Part shown: positions 36,352-45,863 of the stretch, in pieces
How positions within the stretch are numbered: the first letter of the stretch is position 1
Layout: each line of letters opens with the position of its first letter
NCBI RefSeq assembly: GCF_014698995.1
Contig: NZ_JACWZZ010000003.1
Coordinates: 1 to 64,000, forward strand
DNA from: Hymenobacter duratus
GTDB taxonomy: Bacteria; Bacteroidota; Bacteroidia; Cytophagales; Hymenobacteraceae
DNA: 64,000 nt
Direction of reading: 5' to 3'
Position numbers and translations under genes: made by a program
The notes under the pieces: model-generated
Told to the model about the DNA's origin: nothing
Seen by the model: only the letters and a program-made list of their open reading frames with translations
Databases searched by the model: none

Positions 36352-38061
36352 ATGCCCTGTTTCACGCATTTCCCGGCCCGCCTGCTTCCGGTCTCCCTCC
36401 TGCTCGGTTTGGCCCTGGCCGGCTGCCAATCAAAGCCAGCCGCCACTGAAACGGCCGCCACCACCGCCCCGGCTGCCGCGCCGGATACAGCTGCAGCCAT
36501 CAGCGCGGCTGGTATCAGCAAGTATTTGCAGGCAGTTTCCTCAGATGAGATGCTGGGGCGCAAGCCGTTTACTGTGGGTGAGCAGCGCAGCACCCAATAT
36601 CTGGCCGATGAGTTCAAGCGCCTCGGGTTGCAGCCCGGCCCGAATGGCACCTATTTCCAGCCGGTGCCGCTGGTGGAAATTACGGGCACGCCTTCCGCTA
36701 CCCTGCAAATCAAGGGCAAAGGCCAGCCGCTGAACTTGGCGTACAAGACTGATTTCGTGGCTTTCACCCAGCGCGAGCAGCCGCAGGTCAGCGTCACGAA
36801 CTCCGAGCTGGTATTTGCCGGCTACGGTGTGGTGGCCCCCGAGTACGGCTGGGACGATTACGCCGACCTCGATGTGAGGGGCAAAACGGTGGTGGTGCTC
36901 GTCAATGACCCCGGCAACGCGGGCACGGATTCCACTTTGTTCAAGGGCCGGGCCATGACCTACTACGGCCGCTGGACCTACAAATACGAGGAAGCCGCCC
37001 GCCACGGCGCCGCCGGCCTGCTCATCGTCCACGACACCCAGCCAGCCGCTTACCCGTGGAGCGTGGTGCTGAGCGGGGCCACCAGCCCCAAGCTGCGCGC
37101 CCAGACCGCCAACAAAGGCGCCGACAAGTGCGCCCTGGAAGGCTGGCTGACCCTGGACGCGGCCAAGAAGCTGTTCCAAACCGCTGGCCTCAGCTACGAC
37201 CAGCTCTACACCGCCGCCAACACCCGCGGCTTCCGCCCCCGGCCGCTGGGCGGGCTCACGCTCACGGCCGGCATCCGGAACAAGCTGCGCCGCCAGACCT
37301 CGCGCAACGTGCTGGCCGTGCTGCCCGGCACCACCCGCCCCGATGAATATATCATTTACTCGGCCCATTGGGACCATTTTGGGGTGGGCAAAGCCATTGC
37401 CGGCGACTCCATCTACAACGGGGCCGTGGATGACGGCACCGGCCTGGCCGCCTTGCTCAGCATTGCCGAAGCCTTCCAAAAAGCCAAGCAGAAGCCCCAG
37501 CGCAGCCTCGTGTTTCTGGCCGTGACCGGCGAAGAGCAGGGTTTGCTCGGCTCGGCCTACTACGCCCAGCACCCGCCCTTCCCGCTTAACAAAACCGTGG
37601 CCGACCTGAACATGGACATGCTCTGGCCCTACGGCCCGATGAAGGACCTCACGGTTATCGGCTACGGGCAGTCGGAGCTGGAAGACTACGCCCGCGCCGC
37701 TGCCAAAGAGCAGGGCCGCTACCTGCTGCCCGACCAGACGCCTGAAACCGGCATGTTCTACCGCTCCGACCACTTCAGCTTTGCCCACGTGGGCGTGCCC
37801 TCGCTCTACGCCAGCGGCGGCTTCGAGAGCCGCACCGGCGGCAAGGCCACCATTGCCCAACAGCGCCAGAACTACACCGCCACCATGTACCACAAGCCCG
37901 CCGACCAGTTCGACCCCAGCTGGGACCTGACCGGCATTGCCCAGGATGCCCAGCTCTACTTCCGCGTGGGCCAGCGCCTGGCCAGTGAAACCACGTTCCC
38001 CAAATGGCGCGAAGGCTCGGAGTTCAAGGGCGCGCGGGATAAGAGTATGGGCGGGCGGTAG
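36352..38061 (+). CDS. M28 family metallopeptidase lipoprotein
   Basis: A 569-residue exported lipoprotein (lipobox LALAGC, Cys25). A PA-type insert (about residues 150-250, NSELVFAGYGVVAPEYGW onward) precedes the M28 catalytic domain, with the two-zinc ligands SAHWDHFG (about 336), GAVDDGTG (about 358), GEEQGLLG (about 386), LNMDML and the last His in RSDHFSF. It is expected to act as an aminopeptidase in the periplasm or on the cell surface. Complete. A three-gene lower-GC cassette follows directly. Confidence 0.95.
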   Translation: MPCFTHFPARLLPVSLLLGLALAGCQSKPAATETAATTAPAAAPDTAAAISAAGISKYLQAVSSDEMLGRKPFTVGEQRSTQYLADEFKRLGLQPGPNGTYFQPVPLVEITGTPSATLQIKGKGQPLNLAYKTDFVAFTQREQPQVSVTNSELVFAGYGVVAPEYGWDDYADLDVRGKTVVVLVNDPGNAGTDSTLFKGRAMTYYGRWTYKYEEAARHGAAGLLIVHDTQPAAYPWSVVLSGATSPKLRAQTANKGADKCALEGWLTLDAAKKLFQTAGLSYDQLYTAANTRGFRPRPLGGLTLTAGIRNKLRRQTSRNVLAVLPGTTRPDEYIIYSAHWDHFGVGKAIAGDSIYNGAVDDGTGLAALLSIAEAFQKAKQKPQRSLVFLAVTGEEQGLLGSAYYAQHPPFPLNKTVADLNMDMLWPYGPMKDLTVIGYGQSELEDYARAAAKEQGRYLLPDQTPETGMFYRSDHFSFAHVGVPSLYASGGFESRTGGKATIAQQRQNYTATMYHKPADQFDPSWDLTGIAQDAQLYFRVGQRLASETTFPKWREGSEFKGARDKSMGGR

Positions 38062-38089
38062 AAAGCACCTTATTCAATAAAACACTGAT

Positions 38090-38440
38090 ATGAGCTTCGA
38101 CTTAATGGCTTTTGATAAAGAAGCGGCCCCAAAAAATAAGGCTGACTTCATGCAATGGTATGAGAAGCAAACAGAGTGGACCGAAGACCACGATTATGAG
38201 AACCCAGCGCATATCACAGTAGCATTGCGCAACTGGTTTATGGACATGATATCCGTATTTCCCCCGCTAAATGGCCCCTATGCAACAGAGGATATAGACG
38301 ACCCCAAAACAACGGATTATGGCGTTGGCACAAAGGTGATATATGCCGCCTTCTCCTTCTCTGAAGCAAAAGCGGCCTACCACACTGCAAGCTCTTTTGC
38401 CATCAAGCATAATGTAGGTCTATTCGATCCGCAACAGTAA
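38090..38440 (+). CDS. Conserved hypothetical protein (possible immunity-type)
   Basis: A 116-residue soluble protein without signal peptide. It begins MSFDLMAFDKEAAP and contains WYEKQTEWTEDHDYENP, followed by an aromatic-rich central part and an alternating C-terminal strand region with GTKVIYAAFSFSEAK. This pattern is found in small stand-alone proteins often located near toxin or effector loci, but no toxin gene is adjacent here. It opens a cassette with lower GC than the flanking genes, so it may have been acquired. Function unknown. Confidence 0.75.
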   Translation: MSFDLMAFDKEAAPKNKADFMQWYEKQTEWTEDHDYENPAHITVALRNWFMDMISVFPPLNGPYATEDIDDPKTTDYGVGTKVIYAAFSFSEAKAAYHTASSFAIKHNVGLFDPQQ

Positions 38441-38478
38441 TTTTCGTTACCTGACACTTCCAGTTGCTAATAGTCAGT

Positions 38479-38652
38479 ATGAAACACGATAACTTAAATA
38501 CCAGCAACGCCACTCTCGTGCAACCTGGTTCGGCACTAAATGAATACAATGGCAAGGTGCTTTTCCCGGATAAAATGGCTCAGGCGAACGAAATGTTCAA
38601 GAAAGTAGGTCTGCCCAAAAAGGCATCAACCCGCCCAAAAGAGGCGGCGTGA
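38479..38652 (+). CDS. Small hypothetical protein
   Basis: A 57-residue frame from the ATG at 38479, 38 bases after the preceding stop. The sequence is polar with no membrane segment (ALNEYNGKVLFPDKMAQANEMF is the most structured part; it is basic at the end). It is not recognised. Its position inside the low-GC cassette and the short gaps on both sides make a real gene plausible, though it may be a remnant of a larger gene. Confidence 0.5.
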   Translation: MKHDNLNTSNATLVQPGSALNEYNGKVLFPDKMAQANEMFKKVGLPKKASTRPKEAA

Positions 38653-38686
38653 GTCTGACATTTTCCTTGTTGCGAAAGCCGATATA

Positions 38687-39352
38687 ATGACAGTTAAAGA
38701 GGCGCTGGAACATCTACGTTCACCTGATACAGAAGAACAGCTAGCCGCTTTGCGGACACTTTCTTCGCTGGAAGAAATGCCTGATTTGTACGATATAACG
38801 GTTGAAAACCTTTCCAGCACGGAGCATGGGGTAGTGTTCTTCAGCCTCGATATGCAAATAAGGAAGTATGCTGCACAAGTGCGGAGAGACGCTGAGCTGC
38901 TCACGCCGCAACTGATTCAGTTGCTAACCACAGGCGATGGGCCGGTAGTTGACCGAGCTATCTGGGCCTTGAGCTTAACGGGTGAAAACTCAATAAACGA
39001 ACTAATTAGGTGCATTGCTTCTTCTACGGATGAGCATAGCCGGGAAGCTTGTACTTGGGCATTAGGCAGAAACGCCCACATCCGTCAGTATCCGATGCTG
39101 GTAGTTACCACATTGCGAGGGCTGTTGCAGGATAAGAACCCTCATATCCAATATGCTGCACTGAATGCACTGATGGATATGAGTCCACTTCGGCCATTCG
39201 AAAAAATGGCTAGTGATGCATATAACTTTGAGCCAGTCTACACCGAGCTGGAAGTAACGGCGCAGGCACTGCTGAAAGCGCACATCTTTGATGCAGCATG
39301 GATTGAGAGATACCTCGGATTATTGCACAATCGCCACAAGCCAAGCTGCTAA
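38687..39352 (+). CDS. HEAT-repeat protein
   Basis: A 221-residue alpha-helical protein with tandem HEAT-type helix pairs (for example VVDRAIWALSLTG, SREACTWALGRN and IQYAALNALMDMSP). There is no signal peptide or catalytic motif. Such small HEAT proteins act as protein-binding adaptors and sometimes as immunity proteins. It is the last gene of the lower-GC cassette, followed after 47 bases by an exported S41-like peptidase with host-like composition. Confidence 0.8.
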   Translation: MTVKEALEHLRSPDTEEQLAALRTLSSLEEMPDLYDITVENLSSTEHGVVFFSLDMQIRKYAAQVRRDAELLTPQLIQLLTTGDGPVVDRAIWALSLTGENSINELIRCIASSTDEHSREACTWALGRNAHIRQYPMLVVTTLRGLLQDKNPHIQYAALNALMDMSPLRPFEKMASDAYNFEPVYTELEVTAQALLKAHIFDAAWIERYLGLLHNRHKPSC

Positions 39353-39399
39353 TTCACGGCCCCAGCCAACCCTACCGGCCGAATCCGCATCTTCCCGGC

Positions 39400-40443
39400 A
39401 TGAAACACATATTGCTCGTGACCTTATGCGCGGCGGCTACTTCCGGGGCCCGCGCCCAAACTACCCCGGCCCCACTCCCCGATTCCGTACAAGCCTTCCT
39501 CGATAAGAGCCTGACGCTGCTGGAAACGCACTCCTTGGAGCGCAACGCCGTGAACTGGCCCCAACTGCGCCAGACGGTGCAGCAGAAAGCCCAGGGCGCG
39601 CAATCGGTGCGGGAGTTGCTGCCGGTGTTTCCCTATGTATTCGAGCAGCTCAAAGACGACCACGGCTGGCTCACCTACAAGGGCAAAACCTACAAGTGGC
39701 ACAACACCGCCCGCCCCACCTACGCCAACGCCGCCGTAAAAGCGGCCCTGGCCCGGAAGCCCGGCCTGGTTATTCGGATGCTGCCCGGCCGCATCGGCTA
39801 CGTGCAGTTGCCTGGCATCAACGCCGGGGGCAGCCTCGAAGCCATGCAGGCGGCGGCCCTGGTGGTGCAGGATTCCCTGTGCCGCATCAACCCCGACCAG
39901 GCCCGGGCATGGATTATCGACCTGCGCCTGAACGACGGCGGGGCCATGGCCCCCATGCTGGCCGGCCTCGCCCCCCTCATCGGCGACGGCCACCTGGGCG
40001 GCTTCGTGGATAAAGACGGTAAGCCCGACCAGCAGTGGTACCTCCGCCAGGGCAACTTCTACATGGATTCGATGCAGGTCACGACGCTGCCAAACCGCTG
40101 CCCCGTGCGCCGCACCGATAAGCCCGTGGCCGTGCTGCTTAGCGGGATGACGGCCAGCTCGGGCGAAATCGTGGCCATCAGCCTGCGGGGCCGGCCCACC
40201 ACCCGCTCGTTTGGGGAGCCCACCTACGGGGCCACCACCGCCAACGAAAGCTACCGCATCAGCGGCAGCAGCTACCTCACCATCGCCGGCCTGCAGGAAA
40301 CCGACCGCAACCGCGTCATCTACAAAACCAGCCTCACCCCCGACGTTCCCATTTCCGGCGGCGACAACTTCACGGACCTAAGCCAGGATGCCAAAGTAGC
40401 CGCGGCGCTGAAGTGGCTGAAGAAGCAGAAAACCAGAAGCTAA
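39400..40443 (+). CDS. S41 family peptidase-like protein, exported
   Basis: A 347-residue protein with signal peptide (about 1-19). The C-terminal half is the S41/tail-specific protease fold: IGYVQLPGI, a WIIDLRLNDGG block and VAVLLSGMTASSGEIVA, where the Ser in TASSGE is the expected nucleophile. The PDZ domain usual in CtpA-type proteases is not visible. It may process peptides or proteins in the periplasm. Its end is 32 bases from the end of the convergent OmpA-domain gene, without a clear terminator. Confidence 0.88.
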   Translation: MKHILLVTLCAAATSGARAQTTPAPLPDSVQAFLDKSLTLLETHSLERNAVNWPQLRQTVQQKAQGAQSVRELLPVFPYVFEQLKDDHGWLTYKGKTYKWHNTARPTYANAAVKAALARKPGLVIRMLPGRIGYVQLPGINAGGSLEAMQAAALVVQDSLCRINPDQARAWIIDLRLNDGGAMAPMLAGLAPLIGDGHLGGFVDKDGKPDQQWYLRQGNFYMDSMQVTTLPNRCPVRRTDKPVAVLLSGMTASSGEIVAISLRGRPTTRSFGEPTYGATTANESYRISGSSYLTIAGLQETDRNRVIYKTSLTPDVPISGGDNFTDLSQDAKVAAALKWLKKQKTRS

Positions 40444-40475
40444 GGCGGCTTCCGAGGTCATCGGCTGCAGCGCCG

Positions 40476-42440
40476 CTACTTCGTGCCGGTCACCTGGAAC
40501 TCCACGCGGCGGTTGAGTTTTCGGGTGGCTTCGCGGGCATTGCTGGCGCGGGGCTCAGTGCCGCCCAGCCCGATACCGGAAATGCGGCGCGGGGCAATGC
40601 CAAGACCCACGAGGTAGATTTTCACGGCCGACACGCGCTGCTCGCTCAGTACCAGGTTTTTCTGCGGGTCGCCGACATTATCGGTGTGGCCGCGCAGCTG
40701 AATGGTGAGGCCGGGGTTTTGCTTCAATAGGGCCAGCAGCTCATCCAGGGCCGGATACGAGGTGAGCAGCAGCCGGGTAGTGCCCTGCTCGAACTGCACG
40801 CCGGGCAGCCGCAGAATGGAGCCCACCGTGAGGGGCTGCACCAGAATATCGCGCACCGAAGGGCCCGAGCCGATGGTATAGGTACTGTCGGTGGGGAAAT
40901 AGCCGGGAAGGCGGACCTGCGCCACAACGGAGCGGCCCGGAGCCGTGGAAGAGGAGAATATTCCGTTAGGCGTGAGGGGCACCGTCACCTTTTCGTCGGC
41001 GGTGCCGAGTTGCAGCTGCGCCGTCGGCAGCGGTTGCAGGGTAGCGGCATCGAGCACCCGGCCCCGCCAGCTGGTACCCGCTACCACCGGCTCACCGCTG
41101 GCCCTGGCCGGACCACGAAACAGATTACAGCCCGCCAGATCGGTGTAGACGCCCTGACGCACAAAATGCGTTTCGCGGCTGTTCATATCCACCCAATACA
41201 GGGCTTTGGGGCCGGCCAGATAGAGGCGGCGGTGGCCGGCGGCATCGTACTGAAACAGCAGGTCGCTGTAGCCGCCACGTTCCGGCAGGCCCGTGAGCAG
41301 AGTCAGGGTGGGAGCCGGCTGGCGGCTTTTCAGGTCCACTTTAATCAGGGAGCCGTCGGTGCTGTAGATCTGGTAGAGCGTGCCGGCTTCATCCAGGCAG
41401 AAGTTGCCGTGGGACCCCGCCCCGGCAAACATGATGGACGCGTAATAAGCGGCCCGACGCGCCGGGTCGGAGGTCCAGACCACCGCCACGGCCCCGGTGC
41501 CCGGACTGACCCGGACCAGTTTGCTGGCATCCGAAGTGCTGAAATACAAGTTGCCCTGCGCATCCGTGGCCGCCGCAATCCAGACGGCTTCGGGGCCCTG
41601 GGCCGGCAGCTGCCAGGCCGTGTAGCTGCCCTGCCGCGTGGCAGGGTTGTAGCGGTACACGTATTCGGGGGTATTGGTGGGGGCCTTCGTTACTGAATAC
41701 AGGTAGTTGTCGAAGCCTTTGGTCAGGGCATACGACTGAAACGGCAGGACCTGGCGGTGAATCCTGGGCGGGCGGGCCGGATCAGCAACGGAGAATTCAT
41801 GAATGGTGCGGCAGTCGTCCTCCCACTGGTCGTTGGTATAGCGCAGGGCCGCAATGCCGTACATCGTATCGTCGCAGAGTGGCCCGGAGCTGTTGCTGCC
41901 GGTGCCCGAAGCGCCGAGGAAGACAAACGAGTCCAGAAGCTGCCGGGCCGGCTGCCACTGCCCATCCGGGCCGGCTGCGGCACGGTACTCCAGCTGGTAC
42001 TCGTAGCCGCCGCGCCAGAGCCGGCGCCCCAGCACGCGGATGCGGCCGGTAGCAGCCGGCGCGGTGGAGGCAGCATAGGCGTAGTCGTAGCGCAGCTCCT
42101 GGTAGTTGCCGGCATCCTGCTGCACCAGTTGAAATACCTGCGCCCGGGCAAGCTGCCGAACACGCCGCCATACGGTATCCAGCTGGCCGGCCGTCAGTGG
42201 ATTTTGCGTGCTGAGGCTATCGGGCCGGGCCCGTATGGTCAGGGTCGCCTGCCCTGGAGCAGTTGGAGAGCCCCCAGGAGAAAACGTGAGCTGCTCCCCC
42301 GTTTGCTGCAGCTGCCACGCGCCGGGGTAGCCGAGCCGGAACCGCCCTTTGGCATCGGTGTACGTGCTCAGCCCGGCCGTCGGCTGCGCGCATAGCGTCT
42401 GCCAGCATATTGCCAGAACCAGCGTCAGCAAAACCTTCAT
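40476..42440 (-). CDS. OmpA family protein with beta-propeller-like middle
   Basis: A 654-residue exported protein; the start MKVLLTLVLAICW gives a signal peptide to about residue 20. The N-terminal ~180 residues show no known fold. The middle (about 190-480) reads like repeated beta-propeller blades (AVWIAAATDAQGNLYFSTSD is one). An Ig-like or regulatory-domain-like part (RGRVLDAATLQPL) follows. The C-terminal ~115 residues are an OmpA peptidoglycan-binding domain (RGHTDNVG...SEQRVSAVK). It should tether to the cell wall from the outer membrane or periplasm. Confidence 0.9.
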   Translation of the reverse strand: MKVLLTLVLAICWQTLCAQPTAGLSTYTDAKGRFRLGYPGAWQLQQTGEQLTFSPGGSPTAPGQATLTIRARPDSLSTQNPLTAGQLDTVWRRVRQLARAQVFQLVQQDAGNYQELRYDYAYAASTAPAATGRIRVLGRRLWRGGYEYQLEYRAAAGPDGQWQPARQLLDSFVFLGASGTGSNSSGPLCDDTMYGIAALRYTNDQWEDDCRTIHEFSVADPARPPRIHRQVLPFQSYALTKGFDNYLYSVTKAPTNTPEYVYRYNPATRQGSYTAWQLPAQGPEAVWIAAATDAQGNLYFSTSDASKLVRVSPGTGAVAVVWTSDPARRAAYYASIMFAGAGSHGNFCLDEAGTLYQIYSTDGSLIKVDLKSRQPAPTLTLLTGLPERGGYSDLLFQYDAAGHRRLYLAGPKALYWVDMNSRETHFVRQGVYTDLAGCNLFRGPARASGEPVVAGTSWRGRVLDAATLQPLPTAQLQLGTADEKVTVPLTPNGIFSSSTAPGRSVVAQVRLPGYFPTDSTYTIGSGPSVRDILVQPLTVGSILRLPGVQFEQGTTRLLLTSYPALDELLALLKQNPGLTIQLRGHTDNVGDPQKNLVLSEQRVSAVKIYLVGLGIAPRRISGIGLGGTEPRASNAREATRKLNRRVEFQVTGTK

Positions 42441-42636
42441 AAGCAACGGAAGCAGACCAGAAGTATTCCTCGAAAGTTCGAAAGTACTAAACCTGCTCTC
42501 ACCGCTGGCAGGCCGTACGTAACCACGCTTCCCACGCCGTCCAGCGGTGGCGGCTATTTCCGGCGGGCCACTAAATGCCCCGGCTGGCAAAAATGTTTTT
42601 TGAACGAAAACAAGCCTCCGGCTTCTCGCGCTTCCG

Positions 42637-42644
42637 TATCTTTG
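42637..42644 (+). promoter_or_regulatory. -7 box TATCTTTG upstream of the exported protein gene
   Basis: TATCTTTG, 43 bases before the ATG at 42687. No -33 box at the right distance. Confidence 0.35.
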
Positions 42645-42686
42645 GAAGGCTGGAATTGTCTTTTTAGCTCTATAATCAGTTTTTTT

Positions 42687-43247
42687 ATGAAAAAAACCAT
42701 TCTCTTTGTTGCGCTGCTGACTTGCACCCTGGCGGCATCGGCCCAGTACATGCCGGGCAAGCCCCGCAAGAAATACATGGTGGCAAAAAAGGACGAGGAA
42801 TGCCCCTACGTGCTGAACGTGACCAAAAACACGGATGAAGATGCCGAGGTAGATGCCTGCGTGACGCGCGTTGCCTACCGCCCTTACTCCGACCTGCTCG
42901 CCGACATTGATGTGCAGCGCAAAATGAACAGCTGGGCCGACACGACATATCAGCGGCGTTTCAGCCAGCTGCCGCCCGGCGGCCAGCTTACCGTAACGAT
43001 GTATCGCCGGGGCGGTGCCAATGCCGACCCCGCCTATCTGAGTGTGTCAGCCAAGGACAAGACCGGTAAGGAAGTATTTAGCCTGCCAGCCCTCGAAGGT
43101 GGCCAGGGCCGCTTCTGGAACCGCGACCTGTACGTGAGCAAACGCACTATACCATTTGTTAAAACCGATACACCACAGGACTTGTCCCTGTTCATCAACG
43201 ACATCAAGACCAAGCAAACCTTCGAATACGTTGTAAAGGCTCAATAG
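42687..43247 (+). CDS. Exported hypothetical protein
   Basis: A 186-residue protein with a signal peptide ending ASAQ near residue 19. The mature part has a short basic segment (GKPRKKYMVAKKDEE), a pair of Cys residues (Cys at ECPY and DACVTR) that could form a disulphide, and beta-rich sequence afterwards. No known domain is seen. It is monocistronic, between a weak promoter and a strong bidirectional terminator. Confidence 0.8.
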   Translation: MKKTILFVALLTCTLAASAQYMPGKPRKKYMVAKKDEECPYVLNVTKNTDEDAEVDACVTRVAYRPYSDLLADIDVQRKMNSWADTTYQRRFSQLPPGGQLTVTMYRRGGANADPAYLSVSAKDKTGKEVFSLPALEGGQGRFWNRDLYVSKRTIPFVKTDTPQDLSLFINDIKTKQTFEYVVKAQ

Positions 43248-43268
43248 CTTTGAAAACCAGTGTTATAC

Positions 43269-43307
43269 AACAACAAAACTCCGCCTGTTCGGCGGAGTTT
43301 TGTTGTT
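43269..43307. terminator. Bidirectional terminator
   Basis: 17-bp perfect stem (43269-43285 with 43291-43307) with a 5-nt loop, between convergent genes. Confidence 0.85.
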
Positions 43308-43350
43308 GTTACCATTTGGGTAAATACCAAGTTCAAGACACAAGTCGGCT

Positions 43351-43866
43351 CTACTTATGATGTAGCCGTGCCCAAAGAACCGCCAGAATCGTCTTGGCAT
43401 CTTCGAACTCGTGCTGGTGCAGCTCTTCCCGGCTCATGGACACGATTTCTATCTTTTCATTCTCTGCCGCCAGCCCACCGCCCTGTCCGGATTGGTTGCT
43501 GACCTCCGCGAAGAATACGGTGATGACCTCGGCGCTGGTACCCGGCGACGGGTAGATGCGGGAAATCTGCTCCAGCCGGTCGATGTCGTAGCCTAGCTCT
43601 TCGTGCAGCTCGCGGCGCACGGCGGCCTCCGGGGCTTCGTCGCCGTCGATCATGCCGGCAGCCAGCTCCAGCATGTCGGCTTCCGGCCCAATCCGGTACT
43701 GGCGGGTCAGGAAATAGCGCTGCTTGCTGGTGTCCCAGACCAGCGCTGCTACGGCCCGCCCCGGCTCAAACCGTTCCCGCTTCAATTGGTCGGCACCATC
43801 CTGCATCGTGAGCACACGAAGCTTGAAGTGGCCATCATAGGCAGTCGTCCGGTCTATTATTTTCAT
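43351..43866 (-). CDS. Nudix hydrolase
   Basis: A 171-residue hydrolase with a complete Nudix box G-x5-E-x7-R-E-x2-E-E-x-G (GMIDGDEAPEAAVRRELHEE, about residues 72-95). It resembles ADP-ribose pyrophosphatase/GDP-sugar types (RFEPGRAVAALVWDTSK and RQYRIGPEADMLELAAG precede the box). It hydrolyses nucleoside diphosphate derivatives; the exact substrate is not known. It is transcribed alone. Confidence 0.93.
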   Translation of the reverse strand: MKIIDRTTAYDGHFKLRVLTMQDGADQLKRERFEPGRAVAALVWDTSKQRYFLTRQYRIGPEADMLELAAGMIDGDEAPEAAVRRELHEELGYDIDRLEQISRIYPSPGTSAEVITVFFAEVSNQSGQGGGLAAENEKIEIVSMSREELHQHEFEDAKTILAVLWARLHHK

Positions 43867-44185
43867 AGAGTCAGGCAGAAATCGAAGTTATTTTTCGAAA
43901 AGTAAACGGAAAATGCCTCGGCGGAGGTTATGAGCAAGCCGACTCGTACTATCGTTTGGGTTGGCGGGCCGGGTTTTCATCTATCGTATCCCTGGTAGTC
44001 AGTCGTTTAATTTTTTTATCCGTATTAATTTCTCACGGCACCGGCCCGTCGTTTTGTTTGCCGGAAGTAGTGTAGAGCTGCTTTTTTGCGGCCCTTCCCT
44101 GCGGATCTGCTGCGGCAGCCCAGCCTGAAACGAAGCTGGCACCCCCAACTCGACGCAAAACAACGACCTTTGCAGACTCAACCGT
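43867..44185. other. Leader and intergenic region upstream of the helicase gene
   Basis: About 320 bases between divergent Nudix and helicase genes. A GACCTTTG box (44165-44172) could be the helicase -7 element; no RNA gene was recognised. Confidence 0.35.
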
Positions 44186-44260
44186 ATGTCTGCTGGATTC
44201 GCCACCTCTGCTGGCGGCCTCGCTTTTTCATTTTCCTTTGATGCTTTTCGACGACCTTAA
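44186..44260 (+). other. Possible upstream ORF overlapping the helicase start
   Basis: A 24-codon frame begins 14 bases after the GACCTTTG box and ends 20 bases inside the helicase gene, in another frame. It could couple or regulate helicase translation, or be chance. Confidence 0.2.
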
Positions 44261-45674
44261 CCTTATTGAGCCTATTCTGCGTGCCCTGCACGAAGAAGGC
44301 TACACGACCCCTACCCCTATTCAGCAGCAGGCTATTCCGCACGTACTGGAAGGCCACGATTTGCTGGGCGTAGCGCAGACCGGTACCGGCAAAACCGCCG
44401 CCTTTACCGTTCCTATTCTTCAGATTCTGCACCAGACGGCTCAGGTAGAGCGCCACGCCCCCGGCCGCATCCGCTGCCTCGTCCTGACCCCAACGCGCGA
44501 GCTGGCTATCCAGATCGGCGAAAGTTTCAAAGCCTACGGGCGGCATTTGCCCAAGCTGCGCTCCAGCGTCATCTTCGGGGGTGTGAGCCAGCACAGCCAG
44601 GTACAGACGCTCAAGCGCGGCGTGGAAGTGCTGATTGCGACTCCCGGCCGCCTGCTCGACCTGATGGGCCAGGGCTTCGTTGACCTGCGCCACGTGGAGG
44701 TATTTGTGCTGGACGAGGCCGACCGGATGCTGGACATGGGCTTTATCCACGACATCAAGCGGATTCTGCCGAAGCTGCCTACTTCGCGCCAAACGCTGTT
44801 CTTCTCGGCTACCATGCCCGGCCAGATTCAGGAGCTGGCGTCCAGCATCCTGAAGCCGAACCCGGTGAAAGTAGCCGTTACGCCCGTTTCAAGCACCGCC
44901 GACACCGTCACGCAGGCAGTGTATCTGGTAGACAAAGGCGACAAGCCGGCCCTGCTGGAACATCTGCTGCAGGATATGAGCATCCGTCGGGTGCTGGTGT
45001 TCACGCGCACCAAACACGGCGCCGACAAAGTGGTGAAGGCGCTGGCCAAGGTGAATATTCCGGCCGAAGCCATCCACGGCAACAAGTCGCAGAACCACCG
45101 CCAGCGGGCCCTCAGCAACTTCAAGTCCGGCAGCACACGGGTACTGGTCGCTACTGACATTGCCGCCCGGGGCATCGACGTAGATGAGCTGACGCACGTT
45201 ATCAACTACGAAGTGCCCAATGAGCCCGAAACCTATGTGCACCGTATCGGCCGCACCGGCCGCGCGGGTGCCTTTGGCACGGCCTTCACGTTTGTGGAGG
45301 ATGAGGAGCGTGCTTATCTGCAGGATATTCAGAAGCTCATTCGGCGCCAGATAGACCTGGTGGAAGACCACCCGTACAGCACCGACCAGGTAGAGCCGGT
45401 ACTGTTGCACGGCGGCTCGCCCATTAAGCGCCCGAAAGGCCCGGCTGGCCGCCCGGCCCGCCCCGGCCGCGAAGGTGCCGGCGCAGCGCGTGCCCCACGC
45501 CAGCCCCAGGCAGGTGGTGCCCCACGCGGTGGGCAGGAGCGCAGCCACAGCGGCCAGCGGAACTCGTCGGCTGCTTCGGCCTCACGCTCGGCCGGAGAAC
45601 GGGCCGGTGGTGGCCAGAACGGTGGGCAGGGCCGGCGCTACCGCGGCGGCAACGGCGGCGGACGTCCGCAATAG
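44241..45674 (+). CDS. DEAD-box RNA helicase (RhlE-like)
   Basis: A 477-residue ATP-dependent RNA helicase. The Q motif ([11 protein letters not shown]), Walker [19 protein letters not shown] (about residue 157), SAT, and the C-terminal motif [12 protein letters not shown] are all present. The C-terminal ~80 residues are Gly/Arg/Pro-rich and disordered, as in RhlE-type helicases, and probably bind RNA. The ATG at 44241 is preferred to the TTG just before it. The protein is expected in ribosome assembly or RNA decay. A small overlapping upstream ORF may influence its translation. Confidence 0.95.
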   Translation: MLFDDLNLIEPILRALHEEGYTTPTPIQQQAIPHVLEGHDLLGVAQTGTGKTAAFTVPILQILHQTAQVERHAPGRIRCLVLTPTRELAIQIGESFKAYGRHLPKLRSSVIFGGVSQHSQVQTLKRGVEVLIATPGRLLDLMGQGFVDLRHVEVFVLDEADRMLDMGFIHDIKRILPKLPTSRQTLFFSATMPGQIQELASSILKPNPVKVAVTPVSSTADTVTQAVYLVDKGDKPALLEHLLQDMSIRRVLVFTRTKHGADKVVKALAKVNIPAEAIHGNKSQNHRQRALSNFKSGSTRVLVATDIAARGIDVDELTHVINYEVPNEPETYVHRIGRTGRAGAFGTAFTFVEDEERAYLQDIQKLIRRQIDLVEDHPYSTDQVEPVLLHGGSPIKRPKGPAGRPARPGREGAGAARAPRQPQAGGAPRGGQERSHSGQRNSSAASASRSAGERAGGGQNGGQGRRYRGGNGGGRPQ

Positions 45675-45700
45675 CCCCTCCCAACTTCGCATACCTTACA

Positions 45701-45730
45701 ACGGCCCTGGCTCCTGCCAGGGCCGTTTTT
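45701..45730 (+). terminator. Terminator of the helicase gene
   Basis: 11-bp stem (45701-45711 with 45716-45726), 4-nt loop, T run. Confidence 0.85.
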
Positions 45731-45863
45731 GTGCCTGGCAGGCACTGCAGGTAGCCGTACTGCCGGTAGGCCGGTAAAGCTGCAGGCGCAGCGAAACAAA
45801 ATGCAGGACTCAAGCATTTTATAGCTGGCACCGTAGTTAACCCACGTTTACATTCTTCGTCCT

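Noticed and set aside
36541..37893. 450-codon frame opposite the M28 peptidase
   Set aside because: Antisense shadow of a clearly coding gene.
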